From: an uncultured Clostridia bacterium
GTDB lineage: Bacteria > Bacillota > Clostridia > Oscillospirales > Ruminococcaceae
Direction: 5' to 3'
Assembly: GCA_944387885.1 (NCBI GenBank)
Contig: CALXGR010000007.1
Coordinates: 1-64,000, forward strand
Length of the DNA stretch: 64,000 nt
Part shown: one piece after another, positions 16,872-25,649 of the stretch
How the letters are laid out: each line of letters opens with the position of its first letter
How positions within the stretch are numbered: position 1 is the first letter of the stretch
The notes under the pieces: generated by a model
Told to the model about the DNA's origin: nothing
The model's input: the letters and a program-made list of their open reading frames with translations, nothing else
Databases searched by the model: none
Translations under genes and position numbers: made by a program

Positions 16872-17045
16872 GGATAAGCGCCAGACCCCGGAACAGCTGC
16901 GTACTGCCGGGGTGACGAGGTGGGAGACAATCGAAAGTTCGGCGGATACTCCCCGGCCGTCCACTGAAGCGGCCGTGAACGAAGGGCAAACCAGGGCAGT
17001 AATGACCTGACAGAACCCTTCAGGACAGTGGGAAAGAGGAATCTT
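16872..17045 (+). ncRNA. glmS ribozyme / riboswitch
   Basis: The conserved glmS ribozyme landmarks appear in order: the cleavage-site core AGCGCCAGA (cleavage expected between A16877 and G16878), GACGAGG (16914-16920), the hallmark TCGGCGGAT with CTCC following, and the 3' P3/P4 domain ending near 17045. It lies directly upstream of glmS. The class uses glucosamine-6-phosphate as cofactor to cleave its own message, lowering GlmS synthesis. Confidence 0.93.
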
Positions 17046-17073
17046 TTTATATTGAGGAGTTTTACACAAAAGT

Positions 17074-18894
17074 ATGTGTGGTATTGTAGGATATGTGGGC
17101 AGACGGAATGCTGCCGAGGTTTTGATCGATGGCCTGAGCAAGCTGGAGTACCGGGGATATGATTCTGCCGGAGTAGCCCTCATGATCAATGGAAGCATTG
17201 AGGTCTGCAAGGCGAAGGGCCGGCTGGTGAATCTGGCTCAGAAGCTGAAAGAGGCAAACTACCCGGAAACTGGTCTGGGAATCGGCCATACCCGCTGGGC
17301 AACCCACGGGGCTCCCAGTGACGTGAACAGCCATCCCCAGGGCGCTCCCAACGTGACCATCGTCCACAACGGAATCATTGAAAACTATGGCAGTTTGAAA
17401 GAGCAGCTTATGAACCGGGGGTATTCCTTTGAGAGCGAGACAGACACCGAGGTCCTGGTCAAGCTGCTGGACTATTACTATGCGGGGGACCCTCTCACTG
17501 CCATTCAGCAGGCTCTGGCCCAGGTGCGGGGCAGTTATGCCCTGGGAATCCTCTTCAATGATTTCCCCCATACCCTGTATGCGGTCCGGAAGGAAAGCCC
17601 TCTGATCGTAGGGTACGGAGAAGGGGAAAACTTCATTGCCAGCGATATTCCCGCCCTGCTCAAATACACCCGGAAATACAGTGTTCTGGATGAAGGGGAT
17701 ATTGCAGTGCTGGAGGAGGGAAACGCAGTCTTTTACAACAGCTTCCTCCAGCCTATCAAGAAGGAGACCCTTACCGCGGACTGGGATATGGAGGCTGCCG
17801 AAAAGGGCGGTTATCCTCATTTTATGCTCAAGGAGATCCATGAGCAGCCCCGGGCCATTGCAGCTACCGTCAATCCCCGGGTGGAGGACGGCATGCCCCA
17901 GCTGGGAATCCCTGAGCTGGATGATGCAGCCCTGGCTGCAGTCCGGAGCATCCGTCTGGTAGGCTGCGGCACTGCCATGCACGCCGGAATGGTGGGCAAG
18001 GCAGCCATCGAGAAGATCGCCCGGGTTCCCGCACTGGTGGATATCGCCAGCGAGTTCCGGTATAACGACCCCATCCTGGACCCGCAGGACCTGGTGGTAG
18101 TGGTCAGCCAGTCGGGAGAGACCAGCGATACCCTGGCCGCTCTTCGCCTGGCCCAGGAAAAGGGCTGCAAGGTGCTGGCCATTGTGAACGTGGTGGGCAG
18201 CAGCATTGCCCGGAACGCAGATTACGTGATGTACACCTACGCAGGTCCCGAGATTGCCGTGGCCTCCACCAAGGCTTACACGGTCCAGATGTGTTGTCTC
18301 TACCTGTTTGCCATCCGTTTGGCTTACGCCAAGGGGGCTATTGATGAGCAGGAGGCCCGCCGCCTGGTGGCTCAGCTTCAGAAGAGCAGCCAGCTCCAGG
18401 AGCCTTTGCTGGAAAAGTGCGAGGAGATTCAGTACCTGGCCAGTCAGTTCATGAATGCAGAGGACCTTTTCTTCATCGGCCGGGGCTTTGACTACTCTCT
18501 CTCTTTGGAGGGCAGTCTCAAGCTGAAGGAGATCAGCTATATCCACTCCGAGGCCTATGCCGCCGGAGAGCTGAAACACGGCACCATCTCCCTGATTGAG
18601 GACGGTACCCCTGTCATCGGTCTGGCGACCCAGAAGAACGTGTACGAAAAGACCATCTCCAACGTAAAGGAAACCCGCAGCCGGGGCGCCCGGGTCATCC
18701 TGTTTGTGAACCAGGAAGCTCAGGTCCCCGAGGATGTGGCAGATTTTGTTATCCGCCTGCCGGAGTACGAGGACATTCTCATGCCTCTGCTTCTCATTGT
18801 GCCGTTGCAGCTGTTTGCCTATTATATGAGCGTGCTGCGGGGCTGCGATGTGGATAAACCCAGAAACCTGGCCAAGAGCGTTACTGTAGAATAA
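17074..18894 (+). CDS. glmS: Glutamine-fructose-6-phosphate aminotransferase (isomerizing)
   Basis: A 606-residue cytoplasmic enzyme that makes glucosamine-6-phosphate from fructose-6-phosphate and glutamine, the first step of amino-sugar supply for peptidoglycan. Cys2 right after the initiator (MCGIVGYVG) is the glutaminase nucleophile, exposed on removal of Met1. The N-terminal amidotransferase domain covers about 1-240, with GIGHTRWATHG. Two SIS sugar-isomerase domains fill the rest (SQSGETSDTLAALR; FIGRGFDYSLSLEGSLKLKEI). The terminus DKPRNLAKSVTVE is the family signature. It is controlled by the ribozyme in its leader and ends at a strong terminator. Confidence 0.98.
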   Translation: MCGIVGYVGRRNAAEVLIDGLSKLEYRGYDSAGVALMINGSIEVCKAKGRLVNLAQKLKEANYPETGLGIGHTRWATHGAPSDVNSHPQGAPNVTIVHNGIIENYGSLKEQLMNRGYSFESETDTEVLVKLLDYYYAGDPLTAIQQALAQVRGSYALGILFNDFPHTLYAVRKESPLIVGYGEGENFIASDIPALLKYTRKYSVLDEGDIAVLEEGNAVFYNSFLQPIKKETLTADWDMEAAEKGGYPHFMLKEIHEQPRAIAATVNPRVEDGMPQLGIPELDDAALAAVRSIRLVGCGTAMHAGMVGKAAIEKIARVPALVDIASEFRYNDPILDPQDLVVVVSQSGETSDTLAALRLAQEKGCKVLAIVNVVGSSIARNADYVMYTYAGPEIAVASTKAYTVQMCCLYLFAIRLAYAKGAIDEQEARRLVAQLQKSSQLQEPLLEKCEEIQYLASQFMNAEDLFFIGRGFDYSLSLEGSLKLKEISYIHSEAYAAGELKHGTISLIEDGTPVIGLATQKNVYEKTISNVKETRSRGARVILFVNQEAQVPEDVADFVIRLPEYEDILMPLLLIVPLQLFAYYMSVLRGCDVDKPRNLAKSVTVE

Positions 18895-18903
18895 TTCCAA
18901 ACC

Positions 18904-18938
18904 AAAGGAGGGGGCTGCCCGGCAGCTCCCTCCTTTTT
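18904..18938 (+). terminator. Terminator of glmS
   Basis: A GC-rich stem (18904-18919 with 18921-18935, one unpaired base) followed by a T-run. Confidence 0.88.
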
Positions 18939-18944
18939 ATATTT

Positions 18945-18983
18945 TAAAATAAAAAGTTCCCATCCCGGGAAGGGGATGGGAAC
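18945..18983 (-). terminator. Terminator of pyk
   Basis: An 11-bp perfect stem (18956-18966 with 18973-18983) followed on the minus strand by a T-run (18951-18955). Confidence 0.88.
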
Positions 18984-18993
18984 AGGGAAACAA

Positions 18994-20736
18994 TTACTCG
19001 CCTAGAGTCTGTACAGTACCGTGAGCGCAGTCCAAGGTGACCTTTACGCCGTCCTGGAGCTTCCGGGTGGCGTTGGTAGCACCCACCATGACAGCCAGGC
19101 CCAGAGCCTGACCTACAATGGCAGCGTGGCTGTTCAGGCCGGGTTCCTCCACGATGAGAGCGGCAGCCTCACGGATGTAATCCAGCATATCGTTGTCGGT
19201 ATGGGGAACAACCAGAACCATGCCGGGCTGGAACTTGGCCCGGATATCAGAGAGATTCCGGCAGACGCAGAGCACGCCCTTGGCATTCTGGTCGCCAATG
19301 CCTACACCGGTGATCAGGCTGTTGCCTACCAGGTGAGCCTTGATCATGTTGGTGGTGCCGGAGATGCCAACGGGAACACCGGCGGTCACAACCACCATCT
19401 CACCGGGATTGATCATGCCTGCCTTCTCGGCGGTGGCCACAGAACCGGCAATCAGTTCGTCAGTGCTGTGGGCATAGGGCATGATAATGGGGGTGACGCC
19501 CCAGCTGATGTTCAGCTGACGGCGGACCTGCTCGTCCATGACGCAGGCAATGATGGGGGTGATGGGGCGGAACTTGCTCAGGGTCCGGGCAGTAGCACCG
19601 CTCTTGGAAACGGTGATGATGGCACTGGCATTGATGTCGGTGGCAGTGGTGCAGGCAGCGTGAGCGGTAGCGGCACTTACATCCAGACGGGTGTCGCAGA
19701 GGGCCTTCCGCTGACGGATCATGTAGCTGCTGTCGCTCTCTACACGGTCGGCAATGGCAGCCATGGTCCGGATGCTCTCCACAGGGTACTTGCCGGCAGC
19801 GGTTTCGCCGCTGAGCATGATGGCGCTGGTGCCGTCATAGATGGCGTTGGCCACGTCGGTGATTTCGGCACGGGTGGGCCGGGGGTTGTTGATCATGCTG
19901 TCCAGCATCTGGGTGGCAGTGATAACGGGTTTGCCATGGGAGAAGGAATGATAAATGATTTCCTTCTGGAGCAGGGGAATCTCGGTGAACTCGATTTCCA
20001 CGCCCATGTCGCCTCGGGCTACCATAACGCCGTCGGCAGCAGCCATGATGGCATCAATGTTGTCAATGCCTTCCTGGTTCTCGATCTTGGCAATGATCCG
20101 GATCTTGCTGTCATGCTCGTCCAGCAGGCGGCGGATCTCCCGCACATCCTCGGCGGTACGGACAAAGCTGGCGGCAATAAAGTCAAAGCCGTGTTCAATG
20201 CCGAACAGAATGTCCTCACGGTCCTTCTGGCTCATGTAGGGCATGCTCAGGTGAACACCGGGTACGTTGACGCCTTTCTTGTCCTTGATGGGACCGCTGT
20301 TTTCCACACGGCAGACAATGTCGGTGTCGGTCAGCTCCATGATGGTCAGACGAATCAGGCCGTCGTCCAGCATGATGGTTCCGCCCACAGATACATCGTG
20401 GGGCAGCTCCTTGTAGGTGATGGAGCAGATCTCCTTGGTGCCTTCCACATCCCGGGTGGTCAGGGTAAAGGTCTGGCCGGCCTCCAGCATTTCTTTGCCG
20501 GCGGCAAAGTTCCGCAGACGAATTTCAGGGCCCTTGGTATCCAGCAGGGCAGCTACAGGGCGGTTCAGTTCCTCCCGCAGGGGAACCAGCATATTTAAAC
20601 GGCCCAGGTGTTCCTGATGATCACCGTGGCTGAAATTAAACCGGGCAACATCCATCCCGGCCTCGATCATTTTGCGCATGACCTCCGGGTTGTCGGTAGA
20701 GGGGCCCAGGGTGCAAACAATCTTTGTTTTACGCAT
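18994..20736 (-). CDS. pyk: Pyruvate kinase with C-terminal PEP-utilizing-like domain
   Basis: A 580-residue glycolytic enzyme converting phosphoenolpyruvate and ADP to pyruvate and ATP. The N-terminus RKTKIVCTLGPST, the substrate-binding FNFSHGDH and the catalytic-lysine region IIAKIENQEGIDNID are present, as is MVARGDMGVEI. After the usual 470 residues there is an extra domain (about 480-580) with GLNSHAAIVGQALG, which resembles the histidine loop of the PEP-utilizing mobile domain, as in Bacillus-type pyruvate kinases; in those it is not known to be phosphorylated in catalysis. It is monocistronic, with its own promoter and terminator. Confidence 0.97.
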   Translation of the reverse strand: MRKTKIVCTLGPSTDNPEVMRKMIEAGMDVARFNFSHGDHQEHLGRLNMLVPLREELNRPVAALLDTKGPEIRLRNFAAGKEMLEAGQTFTLTTRDVEGTKEICSITYKELPHDVSVGGTIMLDDGLIRLTIMELTDTDIVCRVENSGPIKDKKGVNVPGVHLSMPYMSQKDREDILFGIEHGFDFIAASFVRTAEDVREIRRLLDEHDSKIRIIAKIENQEGIDNIDAIMAAADGVMVARGDMGVEIEFTEIPLLQKEIIYHSFSHGKPVITATQMLDSMINNPRPTRAEITDVANAIYDGTSAIMLSGETAAGKYPVESIRTMAAIADRVESDSSYMIRQRKALCDTRLDVSAATAHAACTTATDINASAIITVSKSGATARTLSKFRPITPIIACVMDEQVRRQLNISWGVTPIIMPYAHSTDELIAGSVATAEKAGMINPGEMVVVTAGVPVGISGTTNMIKAHLVGNSLITGVGIGDQNAKGVLCVCRNLSDIRAKFQPGMVLVVPHTDNDMLDYIREAAALIVEEPGLNSHAAIVGQALGLAVMVGATNATRKLQDGVKVTLDCAHGTVQTLGE

Positions 20737-20777
20737 AGAGTTTCTCCTTCTTCTTTCTCCTTAAAATAGGTCAAAGG

Positions 20778-20841
20778 GCGTATTGTAAGGATACAAACGC
20801 CATGTATATTATAATATTGAACCCAATTTCGCACAAGTAAA
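20778..20841 (-). promoter_or_regulatory. pyk promoter with leader dyad
   Basis: On the minus strand: -10 TATAAT (20813-20808), with TTGTGC 17 bp further upstream as a weak -35. Just after the predicted start point lies the dyad TTGTA-aggA-TACAA (with flanking GGCGT/ACGCC, one bulged base) at 20778-20802, which could be an operator or a 5' stabilising hairpin. Confidence 0.55.
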
Positions 20842-20876
20842 AAGTAAAAAGCATTTCCTCGATGAATTTGTTACAT

Positions 20877-20905
20877 TTTACTTTTTGGAAAGGTTTCGGT
20901 ATAAT
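20877..20905 (+). promoter_or_regulatory. deoB promoter
   Basis: TTTACT (20877-20882), 17-bp spacer, TATAAT (20900-20905). The leader includes a small GGGGC/GCCCC stem near 20922-20936 before the ribosome site GGGAGG. Confidence 0.65.
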
Positions 20906-20951
20906 GGAGGTAAAATAATACGGGGGCATTGCCCCTGACAGGGAGGTTACT

Positions 20952-22133
20952 ATGTCTAAGAGAGTATTTCTGATGGTCCTGGACAGCTTTGGAATCGGAG
21001 CAGAGCCGGACGCACCCGCTTTTGGAGATTATGGAGTGAATACTCTGGCCCATATTGTGGACAGCCCTCTTTTCAAGGGGGAGAACCTGGCCAAACTGGG
21101 CCTGTTCAATATTGAAGGGGTGGATTGCCGCCCCGGAGCCAGCCAGCCCCTGGGAGCCTATGCCCGGCTTCAGGAGGCCAGCATGGGAAAGGACACCACC
21201 ATCGGCCACTGGGAGATTGCAGGGGTGGAGAGTGACAGCCCGCTGCCTACCTATCCGGAGGGGTTCCCTCAGGAGGTGCTGGAAGAGTTCACCGCCCGCA
21301 CCGGCTATGAGGTCCTCTGTAATAAGCCTTACTCCGGCACCCAGGTGCTGAAGGATTACGGCGAGGAACACCTGAAAACCGGCAAGCTCATCCTGTACAC
21401 CTCCGCAGACAGCGTATTCCAGATTGCCGCCCACGAGGAACTGGTCCCGGTGGAGAAGCTGTATGAGATTTGCGCCACTGCCCGGGAAATTCTGACCGGG
21501 AAGCACGGGGTTGGACGGGTCATTGCCCGGCCCTTCGTGGGAACCAACAAGGATGATTTCCGCCGCACCTCCAACCGCCATGACTTCTCCCTGGTGCCGC
21601 CCCGGGACACCCTGCTGGATTACCTGGGCAAGGCCGGCCTGGATGTAATTGGAGTAGGGAAGATTTACGATATTTTCGCCGGAAAAGGGGTCCCCGAACC
21701 CCTTCGGACCCGGGACAATGGCCACGGTCTGGAGATGACCAGTGACATCCAGAAACAGGATTTCCACGGCCTTGCCTTTGTAAACCTGGTGGACTTTGAT
21801 ATGCTCTTCGGACATCGGCGGGATGTGGACGGATACGCCAAGGCAACCGCCCAGTTTGATGATTGGCTTCCCGGATTCATGGAAAAAATGGGCCCGGAGG
21901 ATATTCTGATGATCACCGCCGACCATGGCTGTGATCCGGCCTACACTCAGACTACCGACCATACCCGGGAATATGTCCCCTTGCTGGTATATGGCCAGCC
22001 TGTCCAGGCCGGGGTGGACTGCGGTACCGTGCTGGGCTTCGGCGCCATTGCCAAGACCATCTGTGATTATCTGGGGGTAGACAGCGCCGGCCTGGACGGC
22101 ACCAGCCTCTGGGATAAAATCAAGAAGGCATGA
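20952..22133 (+). CDS. deoB: Phosphopentomutase
   Basis: A 393-residue alkaline-phosphatase-superfamily enzyme that interconverts ribose-1-phosphate and ribose-5-phosphate (and the deoxy forms) in nucleoside salvage. The N-terminal metal motif VLDSFGIGAEPDA, the phospho-acceptor segment GKDTTIGHWE with its threonines, the central VGKIYDIFAGKG and the C-terminal metal site ITADHGCDP are all present. The length matches the bacterial family. The start at 20952 follows GGGAGG; the stop overlaps the next gene as ATGA. Confidence 0.97.
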   Translation: MSKRVFLMVLDSFGIGAEPDAPAFGDYGVNTLAHIVDSPLFKGENLAKLGLFNIEGVDCRPGASQPLGAYARLQEASMGKDTTIGHWEIAGVESDSPLPTYPEGFPQEVLEEFTARTGYEVLCNKPYSGTQVLKDYGEEHLKTGKLILYTSADSVFQIAAHEELVPVEKLYEICATAREILTGKHGVGRVIARPFVGTNKDDFRRTSNRHDFSLVPPRDTLLDYLGKAGLDVIGVGKIYDIFAGKGVPEPLRTRDNGHGLEMTSDIQKQDFHGLAFVNLVDFDMLFGHRRDVDGYAKATAQFDDWLPGFMEKMGPEDILMITADHGCDPAYTQTTDHTREYVPLLVYGQPVQAGVDCGTVLGFGAIAKTICDYLGVDSAGLDGTSLWDKIKKA

Positions 22134-22966
22134 GAAAAGGTATGTGGAATCTCATTACCTGGGGCCTGGTCCTTCTTCTGACGGCCCAGGCAGTCTGGAC
22201 CTTCACCCACTCCAACTTTAACTTCGGCCTGGTGCTGGTGGTGGGGCTGGCTCTGGCGGCCTGGATTCTGAAACTTTTCTGGAATCCACTGGGCAGCTTT
22301 TTCCTGGGTACCCTGGCGGGGAAAATCCTGCTGGGCTTGATTGCCCTGGGCAGTGCCGCGGTTCTGGGAATCCTGGCCTTTGTGGTGGTTTCGGGGTATT
22401 CCTGTCAGCCCGTCCAGCCCCAGGAAATCATGATTATTCTTGGTGCAGGCCTGCGGAAGGACACTCCCAGCCTTATGCTTCAGTGTCGGCTGGATAAAGC
22501 CTATGAGTACTGGCAGGAAAACCCGGATGTTCTTATCGTCACCACCGGGGGCCAGGGCAGGGACGAAAGCTGCCCCGAAGGATACGCCATGAAGAAATAT
22601 CTGGTGGAAAAGGGAATCCCGGCCCAGCAGATCATTTCGGAAGAGAAATCCACCTCCACCGAGGAGAATTTCCTTTTTGCCCGGCAGCTTCTGGAACAGG
22701 CCGGGTACAGCGCCGACCAGCCCACAGTGGTGGTGACCAATGCCTTCCACTGCTATCGGGGCAGGGAGTACGCCCGGCTTGCCGGGTTTACCCAGGTCAC
22801 CAGCCTCCCGGCGGGAATCCCGGTTACTGCTGTTCTGCCCTCCTACCTGCGGGAAGTCTTTGCTGTCCTCTATTACTGGGTGTTCAAATCCAGTACCACA
22901 GGGTGGATGGCTCCCATGGTGGGCTTGATGAAACTGAACAAGCAGTATTTTTATCCGAATAAATGA
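22130..22966 (+). CDS. YdcF/SanA family (DUF218) membrane protein
   Basis: A 278-residue protein. Three predicted N-terminal helices (about 5-90) are followed by a DUF218 domain with IIILGAGLRKDTPS-like start, VTTGGQGRDES and NAFHCYRGREYARLAG, the conserved pattern of YdcF, SanA and ElyC. The domain faces outside in homologues and is linked to envelope integrity and peptidoglycan lipid-carrier use, but the biochemical reaction is not settled. It overlaps deoB by four bases and shares its message; a terminator follows within 10 bp. Confidence 0.85.
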   Translation: MRKGMWNLITWGLVLLLTAQAVWTFTHSNFNFGLVLVVGLALAAWILKLFWNPLGSFFLGTLAGKILLGLIALGSAAVLGILAFVVVSGYSCQPVQPQEIMIILGAGLRKDTPSLMLQCRLDKAYEYWQENPDVLIVTTGGQGRDESCPEGYAMKKYLVEKGIPAQQIISEEKSTSTEENFLFARQLLEQAGYSADQPTVVVTNAFHCYRGREYARLAGFTQVTSLPAGIPVTAVLPSYLREVFAVLYYWVFKSSTTGWMAPMVGLMKLNKQYFYPNK

Positions 22967-22970
22967 ATGA

Positions 22971-23017
22971 AAAGAGACTGTTGCGGAACGAAAGTCCTGC
23001 AACAGTCTCTTTTTTTC
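22971..23017 (+). terminator. Terminator of the deoB operon
   Basis: A 14-bp perfect stem (22971-22984 with 22999-23012) and an inner loop, followed by seven T residues. Confidence 0.9.
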
Positions 23018-23077
23018 AGAATTATATCCAAGAGCAAACGCTTTTGGAATTGTGTCTTTTAACAGTTTTTAGTCTGG

Positions 23078-23248
23078 TCAGGGCCGGGACTTGATTGCTT
23101 TCAAAATAAAACCACCCATAACCGCAATTGGTAATGCAACCGAGAAAGAAACAGGCTCCAGAAAAGCGCCCAATGCACCGGCAATCAAAGTACAAACTAT
23201 AGCCAAGACAATCATTTGTGCTATGCCTCCTTCTGGTTTGGAAATCAT
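23078..23248 (-). CDS. Possible small two-helix membrane protein
   Basis: A 56-residue candidate starting MISKPEGG, with two hydrophobic segments (VLAIVCTLIAGALGAFL and VALPIAVMGGFILKAI) and a basic end. Coding-like sequence continues upstream in frame toward the stop of the NusG-II gene at 23308 without a convincing start (its upstream codons are not ATG/GTG/TTG), so this may be the 3' remnant of a longer gene. The local DNA is more AT-rich than the flanks, and no good Shine-Dalgarno precedes the ATG. Treat as uncertain. Confidence 0.35.
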   Translation of the reverse strand: MISKPEGGIAQMIVLAIVCTLIAGALGAFLEPVSFSVALPIAVMGGFILKAIKSRP

Positions 23249-23307
23249 CAATCCATCCGCAACTCTTAGGGAAACGTATTTTCCGACAATGGGACTATTT
23301 CCGACTT

Positions 23308-23646
23308 TTATGAATCTTCGATTCGGCAGAGGGTGGAGGCGGGCATGCAGACCGCATAATCGCCGGATTTTTCCAGCCAGCCGAAATCCTCGCACAGGTG
23401 GTCGGGGCAGGGGCTGTCAATGAACCGGATTTTTCCATCCTCTACCTGAAGATGGACTGTGTAAGTCCCGGTATCAAGATCGTAGACACCGTCCTCCGCC
23501 AGAGAAAGTTCCACCTGCTGGTTGTCTCCGTAGAGGACTACGGCGACCTTTCCGTACCGGCGGTTAGCCTCCTGCCAGAGCCAGATGCCACCGGCCACCA
23601 GAAGGATGACCAGGACAAAAATAAGATTTTTTACCCAGGCTTTCAT
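23308..23646 (-). CDS. NusG domain II-containing membrane-anchored protein
   Basis: A 112-residue protein with one N-terminal helix (residues 5-22) then a beta-rich NusG-II-type domain: VVLYGDNQQVELSLAEDGVYDL and VHLQVEDGKIRFIDSPCPDHLCEDFGWL, ending in a pair of cysteines and a basic terminus. The CPDHLC segment is typical of these small extracytoplasmic proteins in clostridia; their role is unknown. ATG 23646 overlaps the nadE stop as ATGA with GGAGG upstream, so the two are co-translated. Confidence 0.75.
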   Translation of the reverse strand: MKAWVKNLIFVLVILLVAGGIWLWQEANRRYGKVAVVLYGDNQQVELSLAEDGVYDLDTGTYTVHLQVEDGKIRFIDSPCPDHLCEDFGWLEKSGDYAVCMPASTLCRIEDS

Positions 23647-25553
23647 TCCAGTTCCTCCAGTTCTGCCAGCCATAGAGCGCTGGAAGCATCACTGGGCATC
23701 CGCCAGTCGCCCCGGGGACTGAGGGTAACACTGCCCACTTTGGGGCCGTCGGGCAGACAGCTCCGCTTGAACTGCTGCACGAAGAACCGGCGATAGAAAT
23801 TTTTCAGCCAGTGGAGAAGCACCTTCTCTTCATACACTCCCGCAAAGGCGGCCTTTGCCAGATAATAAATCTTGGCGGGGGAGAACCCGAACCGGAGCAC
23901 ATAGTAGAGATAGAAGTCATGGAGCTCGTAGGGGCCTACCAGGTCCTCGGTCTTCTGGCTGATTTCACCATCCTGGGCAGGGAGCAGCTCGGGGCTGACC
24001 GGAGTGTCCAGAATGTCCAGAAGGACCTTCGCCAGGGCAGGGGAGACGGCGGTATCTGCCTCATGCTGGACCAGGTGGCGGACCAGGGTCTTGGGGACAC
24101 CGCAGTTTACCCCGTACATGCTCATGTGGTCTCCGTTGTAGGTGGCCCAGCCCAGAGCCAGCTCGCTCAGGTCGCCGGTACCGATGACCAGACCGCCGGC
24201 CTTGTTGGCGGTGTCCATCAGTTCCAGAGTCCGGACCCGGGCCTGACAGTTCTCAAAGGTAACATCATAATCGGTTTCGCTTTGGCCGATGTCCGCCATG
24301 TGGCTGCGGACGGTCTGGGTAATGTTGATTTCCTTGAAGGAAACGCCCAGCTCATTGCAGAGGATTTCCGCATTGCTCCGGGTTCGCTTGGTGGTGCCGA
24401 AACAGGGCATGGTCACTGCCAGAATGTCCTGGGGCTCCCGGCCCAGCTGCTTCATGGCCCGCACCGCCACCAGCAGGGCCAGACAACTGTCCAGACCGCC
24501 GCTGATTCCGATAACGGCGGTTTTGCAGTGGGCGTGCTGAATCCGCTTGGCCAGGCCGTCTGCCTGAATCTGGAGAATCAGCTGGCAGCGCTGGGTGCGG
24601 AGGGCGGAATTGGAGGGAACAAAGGGGAACCGATCAATGGGACGGGTCAGAGGAACTTCCACCGGTTCCAGGTCAAAGGGCACTACCTGATATCCTTCGC
24701 TGGCAGGGGCAAAGGTAGTGTTCTTTACCCGCTCGCAGATCATCCGCTCCAGATCGATCTGGGCGGCGGCGTAGCCTTCCCCAAAGGGCTGACTTTCTGC
24801 CAGGAGAGTCCCGTTTTCAGCAATGAGATTGTGGGCGGCAAAGACCATGTCGGTGGTGCTTTCCCCGTGACCGGCATCAGCATACAGGTAGGCGCAGAGA
24901 AGCCGGGCGGACTGTCCGGTCACCAGATTCTGGCGGTATTCTGCCTTGCCCACAGTCTCGTCGCTGGCGGACAGGTTGCAGATGACAGTGGCCCCGGCCA
25001 GGGCATGGCCGCAGCTGGGGGGAACAGGCGCCCAGAGGTCCTCGCAAATCTCTACTCCCAGCACAAACTCCTTCATCTGACGGCAGGAAAAGAGCAGCCG
25101 GGTCCCGAAGGGAACGGTGTGTCCCAGCACCTGGACTGAGGAAACCTCCCGGGGAGCAGGGGAGAACTGCCGTCGCTCGTAAAATTCTCCGTAGTTGGGA
25201 ATGTGGGTCTTGGGGACGATTCCCAGCAGCTGGCCCCGGCTGAGCACTGCGGCGCAGTTGTAGAGCTTTCCGTTTACCTCCAAAGGCAGACCCACCAGAG
25301 CCACCAGATTCAGTTCCCGGCTGGCAAAGAGAATCTTTTCCAGGCCCTCCAGGGCTCCCTGCTGCAGCTTCCGCTGGAGAAACAGGTCGTTGCAGGTGTA
25401 CCCGGTAATGGCAAACTCAGGCAGACAGGCCAGCTGGACCCCGTCCTGGGCGGCAGTCTGGAGCGCGACAATGATCTCCCGGGTGTTGTATTGGCAGTCC
25501 GCTACCTGGAGCCGGGGGCTGAGGGCAGCGGCCTTGATAAATCCGTATTTCAT
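23643..25553 (-). CDS. nadE: Glutamine-dependent NAD(+) synthetase
   Basis: A 636-residue two-domain enzyme that amidates nicotinic acid adenine dinucleotide to NAD+. The N-terminal nitrilase-type glutaminase (about 1-280) has its triad: Glu in LPEFAITGY, Lys in KTHIPNYGEF and Cys in VEICEDLW. The synthetase domain has the ATP-pyrophosphatase loop GISGGLDS, then the TGDLSELALGW metal site. The length fits the long form. I use ATG 25553; a GTG at 25568 lies in frame but overlaps the likely ribosome site GAGG. It heads the pair with the NusG-II gene. Confidence 0.95.
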   Translation of the reverse strand: MKYGFIKAAALSPRLQVADCQYNTREIIVALQTAAQDGVQLACLPEFAITGYTCNDLFLQRKLQQGALEGLEKILFASRELNLVALVGLPLEVNGKLYNCAAVLSRGQLLGIVPKTHIPNYGEFYERRQFSPAPREVSSVQVLGHTVPFGTRLLFSCRQMKEFVLGVEICEDLWAPVPPSCGHALAGATVICNLSASDETVGKAEYRQNLVTGQSARLLCAYLYADAGHGESTTDMVFAAHNLIAENGTLLAESQPFGEGYAAAQIDLERMICERVKNTTFAPASEGYQVVPFDLEPVEVPLTRPIDRFPFVPSNSALRTQRCQLILQIQADGLAKRIQHAHCKTAVIGISGGLDSCLALLVAVRAMKQLGREPQDILAVTMPCFGTTKRTRSNAEILCNELGVSFKEINITQTVRSHMADIGQSETDYDVTFENCQARVRTLELMDTANKAGGLVIGTGDLSELALGWATYNGDHMSMYGVNCGVPKTLVRHLVQHEADTAVSPALAKVLLDILDTPVSPELLPAQDGEISQKTEDLVGPYELHDFYLYYVLRFGFSPAKIYYLAKAAFAGVYEEKVLLHWLKNFYRRFFVQQFKRSCLPDGPKVGSVTLSPRGDWRMPSDASSALWLAELEELE

Positions 25554-25613
25554 AGCTGGATTCCTCACTCATGTAATATGCAATATTGTATCATAATTGG
25601 CAGACCGGCGCAA

Positions 25614-25644
25614 TAAAAAACCGGTATCCCCAAAGGGATACCGG
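25614..25644 (-). terminator. Terminator of the polar amino acid ABC operon
   Basis: A perfect 10-bp stem (25621-25630 with 25635-25644) and T-run on the minus strand, 6 bp after the ATPase stop. Confidence 0.88.
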
Positions 25645-25649
25645 AATGG

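Noticed and set aside
20922..20936. GGGGC/GCCCC stem in the deoB leader as a riboswitch
   Set aside because: It is a single short stem with no further conserved structure.
25554..25568. GTG start for nadE five codons upstream
   Set aside because: It overlaps the probable ribosome site, and the conserved protein starts at the following ATG.
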